The translations under genes were made by a program, and so were the position numbers. From Nipponacmea schrenckii (taxonomy: Eukaryota > Mollusca > Gastropoda > Lottiidae): a stretch of DNA of 64,000 nt. Positions 23,381-34,700 of the stretch are shown here, one piece after another. The stretch covers positions 7,870,826-7,934,825 of the forward strand of contig JAUJPP010000005.1 in assembly GCA_030562195.1 (NCBI GenBank). Direction: 5' to 3'. The stretch's first letter is position 1; each line of letters begins with the position of its first letter. Below the pieces are notes generated by a model that saw only the letters and a list, made by a program, of their open reading frames with translations, did not search any database and was not told where the DNA came from.

Positions 23381-23384
23381 ACTT

Positions 23385-23490
23385 TTCGTGCAAAATTCCC
23401 TCAATGCACACTGCATTAAGTTGCCATTCTCTATTAGACCAAGGAGATGTGGGAAAATAGGACTTTCAACTCATTTCATTTCGAAATCAT
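23385..23490 (-). repeat. Copy of dispersed element A, reverse orientation
   Basis: Plus strand reads CAAAATTCCCTCAATGCACA, CTGCATTAAGTTGCCATTCT and CAACTCATTTCATTTCG, the reverse complement of element A. A head fragment, AAATGAATGGAGTTTTACGC, also lies at 23740-23770 in the forward direction. Confidence 0.7.
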
Positions 23491-23899
23491 AGAATTTACA
23501 TAACTGATGAATATGTGTACAAAGGAAGAAAGGAGACTCGATGTGGTGGCACCGTCCCTTTAACCAACATATTTGACTTTATTTTGAACATTAAATGATG
23601 GAATTTGGCAATAGACTAATGGAACGTTTGCATAGAGACAATATAACAGTCGGTAAGCCTTCTCTTTCTTTGATCTTTCATCGTTCTTATTATTATGCAT
23701 CGTTGAGAAATTTGGATATAAATCGCATTAGCATTTAAATGAAATGAAATGAATGGAGTTTTACGCCCTACTCGCATTAGCATTTAATCATCTTGAATAT
23801 TGTTCAGAATATTTTTTATATTTCAAAAACACTTTTCTTGAATTTCCAACGATTTACATAACACCTACCTACCTCAAGAGATTCCTTCCAATATTTGAA

Positions 23900-24300
23900 A
23901 CGAAATAAAACAGTCCAACACTAGTCTAGTTTATTCGTTTGTATGAATTGACAATGTCCCGTAGCACTTATCAGATTTGAAATCCGACGTTTTACTAAAT
24001 AAATATTATCCTAACTTGAAATGTTCCTATCAAAAGCGGCAACGAAATACTAGTATCACATTCGAGCTGAATTGAAAATGGCCCGTAGCACTTACAAGAA
24101 TGAAATCCGACTTTTTACAAAGAATATTATCCTACCTTGTAATGCTTCTATCCAAACGCTCGAATACCAAACTGTGACCAATGACTGTCGTTAAGACGGG
24201 TTGACAGAATTAAAGATTACCCGTATCACATACTAAAATGAATTCCGACGTTTTACAAATGACCCTACGTTCAAATACCTTGATATTAGCCAGTCGGATA
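23900..24300. repeat. Diverged ~140-bp direct repeat, three copies
   Basis: Copies share CCCGTAGCACTTA-CA, AAATCCGACGTTTTAC-AA and AATATTATCCTA. A short minus-strand open frame here (24233-24508) lies partly in the repeat and was not accepted as a gene. Confidence 0.5.
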
Positions 24301-24644
24301 CCCCTGACAATAAACTGTCTAGTTTAATCGGTTGAGTGAGTTGACAAGCGACATTGAAAGAGTTGTATTGACCCCCTGTCTGATGTATATTATGATTCGG
24401 GGTAATAAACGTGCACCCTAAAGCTATACATATACTCACAATTGATAAAATACTGGTCAATACAATAGAAACATTGTCACTTATCACAAATATTCTATCA
24501 ATTTTCATAAACGTTACGCTTCACTTTCAATTTTCTTTCGGAGAGTCATAAATTTATTACGAAAGGCAAGGGTCAAGTTTCAAATTTAGTAAATTAAAAA
24601 TCCAGGTTTGACGTTCGTTTTTTAATTTTTCAAAATCATATAGA

Positions 24645-24760
24645 AATAAAATGAATGGAGTTTTTTACGTCCTACTCTTCTGCATGTTAATGGCTGATAA
24701 AGACGGACAACGCCATGCAGTGAGAAATGAGGGAAATTTTGCCAGGACGGCGGTCAAAAT
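24645..24760 (+). repeat. Copy of dispersed element A
   Basis: AAATGAATGGAGTTTTTTAC, CGCCATGCAGTGAGAAATGA, GGGAAATTTTGCCAGGACGG. Confidence 0.75.
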
Positions 24761-25319
24761 CATAGAATAGAAATAATATTTTTTTCAAATTGAGCAAATT
24801 GGAACCATACGCTATAGATTTGGCGTTCTACTTTCAATTTACCCTATTTTTATAAATACTATTCCGAAAGCAAAGGTTCAAATTGAGCCATATTAATGAC
24901 ACACTAGGTCACTTATAGACGCTCGACTGTCAATTTTTCTCTGATTTTTATAAAATCATTTAAAAAGGATTTTTTTTTTTCATTCTTTACTACAGATTTA
25001 CTATGACTTGTAAAGATGGTCTACTTTCGATTTCTTTTTTACAAATTTCAAAATTAATTCTCGAATGTTATAGAAGGTTATAGAACTGTGTTATAAATAG
25101 TTTTTAAGATGCAATTTTACGTTTTACGATCGCCTGATCAAATAGTATTTAAAAACAAAATATTTTTATTTTCAAAATAATCAGTGAAATATTAGACTAA
25201 ATTTAAAATTTGAGATATTATCACGTAAAAAAATTATTAGGCACAAAATTCACTTAAAAATGTAAAAATTGTAAGATATTATCGTATTATCACTACACAC
25301 ATTCCTATACTTTTAAATT

Positions 25320-25790
25320 TAAAAAGAAGTTTTTAAAAATTATTTATGTATTAGAGACATTGATAACAACAATTTACATCATTCTAATTTCCAAACAGAC
25401 ATCTGTAGTTCCTGTAATTCTACTAAAACTTAAACAGTTCTATTAAAGATTGTAAAGAGGTTTTATAAATTTTGTATGTGTATCAGAGACACTGATATCA
25501 TCAATTTACACCATTCTAATTTTCAATCAGATGTCTGTGATTCCTGTAATTCTACTAAAACATTTTTAAATTTTCATGCATATCAGGGACACTGTAGCAT
25601 AAATTTACAACATAATTTTCATTTAGATGTCGTGGTTCCTGTTTCTTAGTTTCAAAATATTATTGCATCTCATCTCGTTATCAAACCCTTAGTTTTAGTA
25701 GAATTACAGGAACCACAGATGATTACAAATTTGAATGATATAAATTGATGCTATCAGTGTCCCAAATTTTCGTAAAACCTCGTTACAATC
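25320..25790 (+). repeat. ~133-bp tandem repeat, about 3 diverged copies
   Basis: Units share AGAGACACTGATATCATCAA, TTTACACCATTCTAATTTTC, AGATGTCTGTGATTCCTGTA and ATTCTACTAAAA. The last ~100 bp (from about 25690) turns round and reads in the opposite direction (TTTTAGTAGAATTACAGGAA). Confidence 0.75.
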
Positions 25791-26099
25791 CTTTTAAAGG
25801 TAAATTTCTATAAGAGGTGAATAGGGTAGGTTAAAAAGGGTACTGTTAGTATGACTATATATACGATATAGAATGTAGAGGAATGTAAAATAGCTATTAT
25901 AGAACATTGTGAATGATTTGAAAAGATATTTAGGGTTCGGTCGACCTACCTGTAAACTTCTATTATGCTTTTACTATATACTATGTCTCTTGCACAATAG
26001 CACATAACTCTATACATAAATAAAGATGTTTTAAATAATTAGGTCAAATCATACACGCACATGCATTTAAAATCAGGACAAGACAACCGGCAACTAACT

Positions 26100-26270
26100 T
26101 TTTCAACTCGGTATTCCTTTCAGAGAGTCCACATAGATGAAAATATTTACGTGTTTGGGTTTGTCAACTCAGCATCACTTTCAGAGAGTCCACATAGCTA
26201 ATAATGTTTATTTGGTATTTAGGTTTGTCAACTCGACATCCCTTTCAGAGAGTCCACATATTTTATTATC
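26100..26270 (+). repeat. Two to three copies of the ~61-bp family of 1190-1680
   Basis: CTTTCAGAGAGTCCACATAG, TAATAATGTTTATTTGGTAT and GGTTTGTCAACTC recur three times. Confidence 0.8.
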
Positions 26271-26694
26271 TTGAGCACTTGCCACAGTGATAGGTAACTG
26301 ACATTGGAATTCACACCCAGATTTCGAGAACTGTATACCTTTAATTGTAGTCTGTAGTATTAACTCAAATATTAGTTCAATAAGAATATTTATATATTTT
26401 CTACAGTCGACATCTATTGTCCATAATAACTATATGTTTACTGTTTGGTGTCTTGAGGCGTTCTAGAAGACTAAATCACCCGTGGGAAGATCAATATTGG
26501 ACTTATGTAGTCCTATTCTAATATTTCTTATCATTGTTTATCATTTTTTGTGACAAGGAACGGGATACCGGGGGGTGGGGAATCTCTATTCATTTTTCTT
26601 CAGCGTATAATTTAGTTATTGCTTAACCTAACATTGTACAATTGAGGAAAATTCGATTGAAATAAAAGTATTCGAAATTATAAATATTTTATTA

Positions 26695-26765
26695 AAATTT
26701 ATAGAAATGAAATGAATTGAATGGAGTTTTACGTCCTACTATTCAGCACCTTAGGCGTTAGATTA
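26695..26765 (+). repeat. Head fragment of dispersed element A
   Basis: GAATTGAATGGAGTTTTACG, TCCTACTATTCAGCACCTTA. Confidence 0.65.
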
Positions 26766-27184
26766 AAATACCTAATCAGGTATGTGGGCTATTTAAAAGG
26801 CATACCGACTCGCACGATGACCGCGGGTATATAACAAGTGAAAGCATGCTCTGCCCCCTAACAATAAGACAGCAAATTCGCAAACTCTTTCGTTTCATTT
26901 CAATCAATTAACCGAGGAAATATTTCAAAATAAACAAGAAAATTTTAAACTTACCGGTCAAATGGTAAAATTGAAATATTTAAACCGTTACGCCTTATTG
27001 TATCCTCTTAAATGTAACTATATTATATAATAACGGTATAGCCAGTGATCGATACGAAAAACTTTCCGCTATATAATAATATTAGCGGTTTGAATTCAAT
27101 AAGATGGTTGGTTTGAGGTGCCTGACGTCTCCGGGTTATGTTATCAAGTATTATGCGTTGTGTTACATGTTTTGGGTTATATTA

Positions 27185-27425
27185 TGGAAAAAATGAAATA
27201 AATGGAGTTTTACGTCCTACTTTTCTGTTATATATGGGCTAATGAAGACAGTGAAATAAATGAAGTTTTACCTCCTACTCGTCTGTACGATATGGGCTAC
27301 TGAAGACAGTAAAATGAATGGAGTTTTACGTCCTACTTTTCTGTTATATATGGGCTAATGAAGACAGTGAAATAAATGAAGTTTTACCTCCTACGCTTCT
27401 GTACTATATGGGCTAATGAAGTTGG
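27185..27425 (+). repeat. Short tandem array of element A heads, ~59-bp unit, 4 copies
   Basis: Four heads in a row, alternating AATGGAGTTTTACGTCCTAC and AATGAAGTTTTACCTCCTAC, each followed by TATGGGCTAATGAAGACAGT. A clear intermediate between the single dispersed element and the 51-bp minisatellites. Confidence 0.85.
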
Positions 27426-27924
27426 GGGTTGAATCTGAAATAAGCACACTTCATTGATAACCAAATATATAACATTTTCACACAATGATACACGTGCCCT
27501 CATCAGAGGAAATAGCACGTGACTTGTTTTGTAACGGTACATATTAAAAAGGCGACAGAAATATATTTTGTTACCAAAGTGTGTTTATTCAATAATATCG
27601 CCTTGTATTTGTGATATCTACCGATGAAAATTGGTTTACGGTGAACTACGACAATTCACACCTACCTCTATTATTGTCAATAATACCAAACAAGAAATTG
27701 AATGATTTTACCTTGTAAAAAAACTGGTCGGACAAGTTTTAATAGAAACCTAACAATAGGCAATCTCATTCATACTGCAGTTCTTAAAATACTTACTGCG
27801 ATAATAGTACACCTCAACTCTGAATAGGCGATCCGATTTCTTTAAATACTTCAGGAATGGCGGGGTAGGGCTAGGAGCGAGGTAGGGCCAGAGTCAGTAG
27901 CGGGGTAGGGTTAGTTCCGGGAAA

Positions 27925-27970
27925 TAAAATGAAATGAATAGAGTGTTACGTTCTACTCTGCTAGGGGTTT
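27925..27970 (+). repeat. Head fragment of dispersed element A
   Basis: GAAATGAATAGAGTGTTACG then TTCTACTCTGCTAGG; the match ends there. Confidence 0.5.
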
Positions 27971-28279
27971 TAATTAGTGGGAAAATTGAGAGGGGGGGTT
28001 AATAACGTCACAAATAAAGAGTACTGTTTGTGATTGAAAAATGGTGAAATCGATCCCACTGTTTGGCAAAAAAACAACAGAACAAATAAGTCAATATTAA
28101 ACGTGTACAAAAAACACTGAAAGTTTTTAAATATTGTATTAGTACTGTGGTCTCAGTTTACTATATCAACCAAACCAGGTGTACAGAGTCTAGACCAGGG
28201 GTGGAGAATTATTCCATGATAACTGCCAAAGAATTCTATAGGAAAGATTCAAATTTATCAACGAAATCAAGTTTTTGAC

Positions 28280-28930
28280 CCACTAATAATGAAGTGCCTC
28301 ATGGTATACGAGTTTCTGTTTATTCAAAACTTTAAAGAATTACAGCAACCACAGACAATCTGTTTGAAAATTAGAATGATGTAAATTGATGTTATCAGAG
28401 TCCCTGATATATATGAAAAATATCGAAAACCTCTTTACAATCTCTTTATAGAATTTTTTTAGAGTACAGGAACCACAGACATCTGATTATAAATTAGAAC
28501 TGATTCAAATTAGAAAGACACAGATTACTGATAACATACAAAATATAGAAAACCTCTTTACAATCTCTTTAATAGAACTGTTTAGTTTTAGTAGAATTAC
28601 AGGAACCACAGACTTCTGATTGAAAATTAGAATGATGTAAATTGATGCTATCAGTGTCTCTGATACACATATAAAATATAGAAAACCTCTTTACGTCTCT
28701 TTAATAGAACTGTTTAGTTTTAGTAGAATTACAGGAACCACAGACATCTGATTGAAAATAAAAGAATATAAAAAATTTAATCTTTATAAAACTGTTTATT
28801 TAGAAATAAGGAAACAACATCTTTAAAATTAGAATGATGTAAATTGATGCTATCAGTGTCTCTGATACACATATAAAATATAGAAAACCTCTTTACAATC
28901 TCTTTAATAGAATACTTTAGAGTCAACGCC
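28280..28930 (-). repeat. ~133-bp tandem repeat, about 5 copies, inverted relative to 25320-25690
   Basis: Units read TTTAGTAGAATTACAGGAAC, CACAGACATCTGATTGAAAA, AATGATGTAAATTGATGCTA, TCAGTGTCTCTGATACACAT and GAAAACCTCTTTACAATCTC. This is the reverse complement of the units about 2.5 kb upstream. Confidence 0.82.
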
Positions 28931-28986
28931 TATTTAAGATAAGACCGGTTCAAATAAAACACAGATATACTGTTAAAAGGAATGAA

Positions 28987-28998
28987 TTTATTTTTATT
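28987..28998 (-). other. Polyadenylation signals of SSR4
   Basis: Two adjacent AATAAA hexamers on the minus strand, 45-56 nt past the stop codon. Confidence 0.6.
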
Positions 28999-29042
28999 AA
29001 AATATTTTACAAAATGAAACTAGAAAATGTATTTTTTTTAAA

Positions 29043-31350
29043 TTAAGGAGAAAGTTTGGATTTTGCAGAAAAAGCTAACCACCAAACCAAGATGGCCACA
29101 CATGCGGCTACGAATTCACTTTGTATATAAGTTCCTTGCCAAAGACCCTGAAATACACACGAAATATGATCAATGAAAGTACTGGCCAAGCATCAGAATT
29201 TAGCTGATAGGAAGAGAGGATCACAGAATCTCTTATTGATTATGAAGCGAAAATATTTCTAAAAAAATTGGGTCTACTACATCCTGTCCTTTGAGACTAA
29301 GGGCTAATGCAGATTGGCAACACCTTCCAGTGTGAGGGAAGATTTTTTTGTGGACAGCAGCATAAGTTTACTTTTACGCAACTAATGGGCTAATGAAGAT
29401 GGTATGTTTCTAACAAAGCAAGCAGTATCAACGCATCTTCTTTGAATAAACAAAGACACAAGCTTTATTTGTAGAAATTAAATAAATAAACTTACAGAAT
29501 GGCTAATATTAATAGAAAATAACGGTGTAACGGCGTTGGTATCATCATTATTTCTTTTAGCCTACAATAAAACATTTTTACATTAATCAAGGGAGAGAAC
29601 TACATTTTACTTCAATGTATACTACAGACCACAACAAAAAATGCTGCATTGAATATAGGCCCAATCTATTATATACTTTATATTGAACATAATACAACTG
29701 TCGAGGGATCTTTAACATGCACAGCCTGTAGTAAACAGGGTTCAGAAAAGAAAATGACAAGTTCAGTAAAAACTTTACCTTTTTTAAAGCTGAGAAACTT
29801 TCTTCATCATAAAACTTGGCTTCATATGTCCCGGATCGTAGCGCTCTATATTCATCAGTTATACTGATCTGATATTCGTTTGGTTTACTGGTTTTAACAG
29901 CCGGGATCATTCTTCCGGCAACATCAGCATAAAGGTTTATATTCTACAAAACACAGTAATATCAAACATGAAGTCATGCTTTAATAGCTTATTACTTGGA
30001 GTTTGGGCCCTAAGGTGAATCCTTTGCTTAACATGTAACTGTACTTCCTTTACCTGAGTCTAGGAGTTGTCAATGGCTTTATGGAGATAACCTGGGGGGT
30101 GGAGAATACATCCCTTGGGGGCATTCAACAAATGTTTTAAGGTTAGCTCATGCTCACAGCTCACAGTTTGAGCACTCTAGAGACTGCACAATGCAATATG
30201 TAACCGTAGTAACAGTACTTCGTGTGTCAAAGTTCAGGGGTTTCTGTTAAGCCAGTTTGATAATAACCAGAGGGTACATGCTTATTCTTTTATAAAATAT
30301 TATAAGCATTTTCCATAAATTTATGTTTAAATCAAAGGCCTAATAAACTCAAATCCACTAGCTTCTAAATCCCAACACATGAGATAAAGCTGAAGCTAAT
30401 TTAAATCAACTGACCACATTTTCATATTTGACAATTATCATGAACTGCTCATTAAGAGAGAACAATTGTTATGGATATAGACTTCTATTTATTCAACTGT
30501 TGTTGTTGTTGCTGTTGTTGAATAAATAGAAGTCTATATCCATAACAATTGTTCTCTCTTAATGTGCAGTTATACTTCTAAATGTCTTACAAGGATTATC
30601 ATGAACTGCTGTATATCAATAAAAGTTAAGTTCTCACCTGTAGACCATTTTTACAAGTTAGAGTAAATTGAGCTATAAAAACTGTTTCCGTGGAGACAGT
30701 CACTTCTGATGTAGTGTAGGTTTCTGCTGAGACTGAGGGACCTAGACAGGTGTCGGCTGAAAAAAATCAATATCATCAAATAATTTACTTTTTATGAATT
30801 TGAAAATTAGTTGGCCTCGCTACTTTGTAAAGTCTCCCCTTTTGAAAAAAATGTAATGAGAAAACTTTGTCAGTAAGATAGGATTTTTTTTATCTATTTA
30901 GGGCTTAGCTTAGGCCTAATCCCAACAATGCATTCATTCAATCAACTGTTATAAAAGGAAATAAATTCGATAGTACAACTGTTAAAAAATTTTGCTTTCC
31001 ACTTATGAATTGAAATATAGAAGGCAATTCTCTTTAACTATTTAGTTCTAGCTTGCAAAAGAAACGCACTTAATTATTAAATACGAAGGCTAAGCTTTTA
31101 GGAATGCGATCATCACATTTTACTTTGTGTTTGATGCCACGCAAGCAAACAGTAACACTTCACAAAACAACAACACTGATATTTCGTTTAACTAAGCAAA
31201 ACTCACACAAAATTTAACCTTGTCGAAATCCAAACGTAACAAACTAAAAAATTCTTGATTTAAAAATATAATTTGAACAATACCTGAAGCAAAAATTGGT
31301 AGAAAAACAAGGCAAGCTATGAGAAACATCTTGTGTGTGGTGGCTGCCAT
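29043..31350 (-). CDS. SSR4: Translocon-associated protein subunit delta (SSR4)
   Basis: Five coding exons on the minus strand: 31284-31350, 30638-30756, 29779-29943, 29496-29561, 29043-29147 (522 bp, 173 residues, the same length as I recall for the vertebrate protein). Splice sites are GT-AG and phases fit (1, 0, 0, 0). TRAP-delta is part of the translocon-associated complex next to Sec61 in the ER membrane and assists translocation of some secretory proteins. Visible features: signal peptide MAATTHKMFLIACLVFLPIF; conserved luminal disulfide pair in ADTCLGPSVSAE and FTLTCKNGLQ; family blocks TETVFIAQFTL, GTYEAKFYDEESFSALKK and AKRNNDD; one C-terminal membrane helix (FVAACVAILVWWLAFSAKSK) with a very short cytosolic tail. 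Start chosen because it gives an immediate signal peptide. Intron 4 holds a copy of element A (29265-29410); intron 2 holds a long palindrome. Confidence 0.95.
29265..29410 (+). repeat. Copy of dispersed element A in SSR4 intron 4
   Basis: GGGCTAATGCAGATTGGCAA and CCAGTGTGAGGGAAGATTTT, then GGACAGCAGCATAAGTTTAC, and a second ATGGGCTAATGAAGATGG close by. Confidence 0.55.
30451..30563. repeat. Perfect 47-bp palindrome with 19-nt spacer in SSR4 intron 2
   Basis: Left arm 30451-30497 begins ATTAAGAGAGAACAATTGTT and ends ATTTATTCAAC; right arm 30517-30563 is its exact reverse complement. The spacer is GTT-rich. One more pair (30450/30564) extends the stem, and after one mismatch AACTGC/GCAGTT adds six pairs. 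A 16-bp direct repeat, ATTATCATGAACTGCT, flanks it at 30434-30449 and 30595-30610. Confidence 0.95.
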
Positions 31351-31800
31351 ATTGAAAGAGAACGTGTCACTGAAGAGCGAGGCGGAAGAAAGATAACTCT
31401 GCTATAAATCATTTAGCTCAGACCACAGCCATTGGCTGAGGATATCGACAGGTGTTAATGGGGAAAGATTTAGCCTGAGGCCTCTAGTTGACATAGCAAG
31501 GGGATTAATATAAGTCTAATACGCCCATTTCTTTTCATATTTCCTCAAGCCTTAAACCCCAAAGTGGTAAAATAGACTGTCTTTGGGTCTGCATGGGTTA
31601 TATTTTGTTAGTGTCAATTGGGGACTTCATTTCATTTTCATACCCTATGTACAACCTAATATTTACCCTAATAAAGGGGGGGGGGGGTATTCTCTCCTAC
31701 CCTAAAAAGGGATCTTAATTATTCGTTGCTCTATACATGGCTGTAGTATGCACGACAATGGAAGGGGGGGGGGGCAGAAGATGTATCCTTTCCCATTGTT
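31351..31800. other. SSR4 upstream region, nothing recognised
   Basis: Contains poly-G tracts near 31677 and 31765; no clear promoter motif. Confidence 0.35.
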
Positions 31801-31804
31801 CACT

Positions 31805-31975
31805 AGTAAATAAAACAAAATAAATAGAGGTTTAAGTCCCCCTCTTCTGTATCTTATGGGCTGATAAAGACGGGTAACGCTATGCTATGCAGGGTGCAAT
31901 GGTGGAATTTTGCCAGGACAGTTGCATTGTTCTACTCTTTTTGCGATGTCCGTCTGTCAAGGGATCTTTTAACGT
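31805..31975 (+). repeat. Copy of dispersed element A
   Basis: AAATAAATAGAGGTTTAAGT head, TATGGGCTGATAAAGACGGG, GCCAGGACAGTTGCATTGTT, GTCAAGGGATCTTTTAACGT, ACACAGCCTGTGGCACACAG. One of the more complete copies. Confidence 0.75.
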
Positions 31976-32378
31976 ACACAGCCTGTGGCACACAGGGATA
32001 TTTCTATTTTTTCTATATAAACATTTCAAAATATATCGTGAAAATTTGCCACATCTTGTCGATTAGTTGCGTATACAGCAAACTTCATAGGCTACGCACT
32101 GTTGTTAGATCATTACTTGAATGAATTTTCTCAAAAAATTTGGAGACTTGTTCAATAAATAATTTTAATAATAAAATATAAATTTATAATACAGAAAAAA
32201 AGAATTAAAATACTTAAAATATCACAAAATCAGTCTGTAGGCTAAATACAATAAAACAAGAGCCGAGTCGAGGAACTCAACCCGAGAACGGTGTGAAGAG
32301 ACCAATCGATTCAATATAGCTTCTCGTTAAAAAGCATAGATCCGAATTTTTTATTTTACAAAAAAGAGTTTTGTCCCT

Positions 32379-32384
32379 TTTATT
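32379..32384 (-). other. Polyadenylation signal of caveolin copy 1
   Basis: AATAAA on the minus strand about 70 nt past the stop, comparable to the 65-nt distance in copy 2. Another AATAAA lies only 6 nt past the stop (32444-32449). Confidence 0.5.
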
Positions 32385-32454
32385 TCACAATATAAAAGGG
32401 TTCGAAATTTATCTGGTTTTGGACGGCGAAAGATAGTTTTTCATTTATTCAGCG

Positions 32455-33655
32455 TTATTCCTTTTTGAACGCACTAAACATGAGTCCTAAAGATTCACAG
32501 CAAGGATCTAAACAACAATGGACACACATTCCATAAAATTTCTTCAAACAGCCACATTCTATTTCTAATACTTTAAATAAGGGAGTAATAAACCAAACAT
32601 GAGTGAAGGCGATACTAGCGAATTCACAGCCCCATTCAGCAGCTATACAGATTCCAAAACATAGAGTAGCTAATTTGTACCAGAAATTCTTCCAGAAATT
32701 AAAACAACAATAAGAAGCTTTCCATACACAATCTATACTGTGAGCTCCATCAGGTTCGCCTAAGACGTCTTCAAATTCAACCTGAAAGCAAAGCAAAGAT
32801 TAGTTGAAAGTTCAATTCATTTCATTTCATTAAGATAAGAACAGAGGATATAAAACTTATTTCTTTCATTAGTCCAATAAGATACAGAACAGTAGGATAT
32901 AAAACTCTATTTCATTTCATTAGTCCAATAAGATACAGAACAGTAGGATATAAAACTCTATTTCATTTCATTAGTCCAATAAGATACAGAACAGTAGGAT
33001 ATAAAACTTATTTCATTTCATTAGTCCAATAAGATACAGAACAGTAGGATATAAAACTCTATTTCATTTCATTAGTCCAATAGATACAGAACAGTAGGAT
33101 ATAAAACTCTATTTCATTTCATTAGTCCAATAAGATACAGAACAGTAGGATATAAAACTCTATTTCGTTTCATTAGTCCAATAAGATACAGAACAGTAGG
33201 ATATAAAACTCTATTTCATTTCATTAGTCCAATAAGATACAGAACAGTAGGATATAAAACTCTATTTCGTTTCATTAGTCCAATAAGATACAGAACAGTA
33301 GGATATAAAACTCTATTTCTTTCATTAGTCCAATAAGATACAGAACAGTAGGATATAAAACTCTATTTCTTTCATTAGTCCAATAAGATACAGAACAGTA
33401 GGATATAAAACTCTATTTCGTTTCATTAGTCCAATAAGATACAGAACAGTAGGATATAAAACTCTATTTCGTTTCATTAGTCCAATGAGATACATAATAT
33501 AAAACTTAGGATATAAATTTCATTTCAATTGGCCGACCGAGTGAAAACAATTTAAAACTTCTTTTTTTTAAGAGAAAGGAATAAAAAAAGAAACTTACGC
33601 CGACGTGATCGTTGATATTGTTGGGATCTCGGTTGACCAAGTCAATGTTATCCAT
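32455..33655 (-). CDS. Caveolin, copy 1 of an inverted pair
   Basis: Two exons: 33599-33655 and 32455-32781, phase 0, 127 residues. Caveolins are integral, palmitoylated scaffold proteins that shape caveolae and other membrane domains. The family signature appears as FEDVLGEPDGAHS (vertebrate FED..AEP.GTHS), followed by the scaffolding segment around DCVWKASYCCFNFWKNFWYK (residues 36-55), a hydrophobic hairpin to about residue 90 and a Cys-rich C-terminus. The N-terminus MDNIDLVNRDPNNINDH matches the LVNRDP block of vertebrate caveolin. It is much shorter than the ~178-residue vertebrate protein, lacking most of the N-terminal domain, and has 13 cysteines. Differs from copy 2 at two residues in exon 1 and four in exon 2. 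The intron is filled by the 51-bp minisatellite. A TATTTAAGG at 33829-33837 is a possible TATA-like element. Confidence 0.92.
32832..33510 (+). repeat. 51-bp minisatellite in caveolin copy 1 intron, about 13 copies
   Basis: Reverse complement of the unit at 6895-7500 when read on the plus strand: TCATTAGTCCAATAAGATAC, AGAACAGTAGGATATAAAAC, TCTATTTCATT. In the gene's own sense it reads as in copy 2. Confidence 0.9.
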
Positions 33656-34700
33656 TGTTAAATTTGAAAAAGCAACACGTTGGAGAAATCTCCGATAGAA
33701 TTAATCAGCTTAAAGCCTGAGGCAGCGCTGAAATCAGTTGGTAATGGATTGCTTGAAGTCCGTAAAGATCCGCTGAACCTTGCTGAAGGCTGATGAATTG
33801 CTGTATGATTCTATGACCGCTAACTGGACCTTAAATATGGACAGAAGTTGTTTTCTGTTGTCTGTGTTTCCATGACCAACCGTAACCAAAATACTCAACA
33901 GACCCTCGTTAAGCTGATGACGTAATCAAATCAATTAAATCGGATTAATCAACAGAATAATCGCCTTATGATTAAACTTTCATGTTTATCACGAGTTTTA
34001 CGTGTTTTCTGCCAATAATGAGATCAATTGCATTTTATGCCAATCTGTTTAAGTTAGGAAACGATCGAGTTGTGCCCATAGGTCGAGTCGATCCTCCATA
34101 TGAGAAGAAACATTTTTGACCCAAAGATCAATGCTTGCCAGAAACGATGGTTATTTGTATTCGATGGTTTTTGATAAAAGTTTTGAAAGCTGCATTCACC
34201 TTTTTACAGTAAATTACAAAGATTTGGCAGTAGCTGTTCATTTCGTCGCTTGGTCCTTTTGTACCGGACTTTTGTCACAGCCGTATAAACAAGCCCCCCC
34301 CCCCCTCCCTACCAAAAAAAACAACATTCCAATTGTTCAGTTTTGGCCGCGGGTTACATGACTTAATCGAATATCCTACTAAGTGTATTTACCCAGGAAG
34401 TTGTGGTTTCGCCTATGCTCAGCCCCTCGGACCACAAGGTTCTTCATATTGACCCCTCGTCTGAAAACCACCTGCTCCTAAATCCTGGCAATGAATTCCC
34501 AAAGGGATTATAACCGTACTTTAATATGGACAAATATATCGTTAAATGACCACCAGTTAATCAAATTGACCAGTTGGATTTAATTATTAATATCAATTTT
34601 CATTGTAAATTAATAATATGGCGCTATATTACCATTGTTGATGTATTTGTTTAGATCGCCCTGATAAATATAATAATGATCATTTATCAAGTCAAATAAT

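Noticed and set aside
24233..24508. 91-residue minus-strand frame starting with a hydrophobic stretch
   Set aside because: Looks like a possible signal-anchor, but the frame lies partly in a diverged direct repeat, has no family resemblance and no splice or promoter support.
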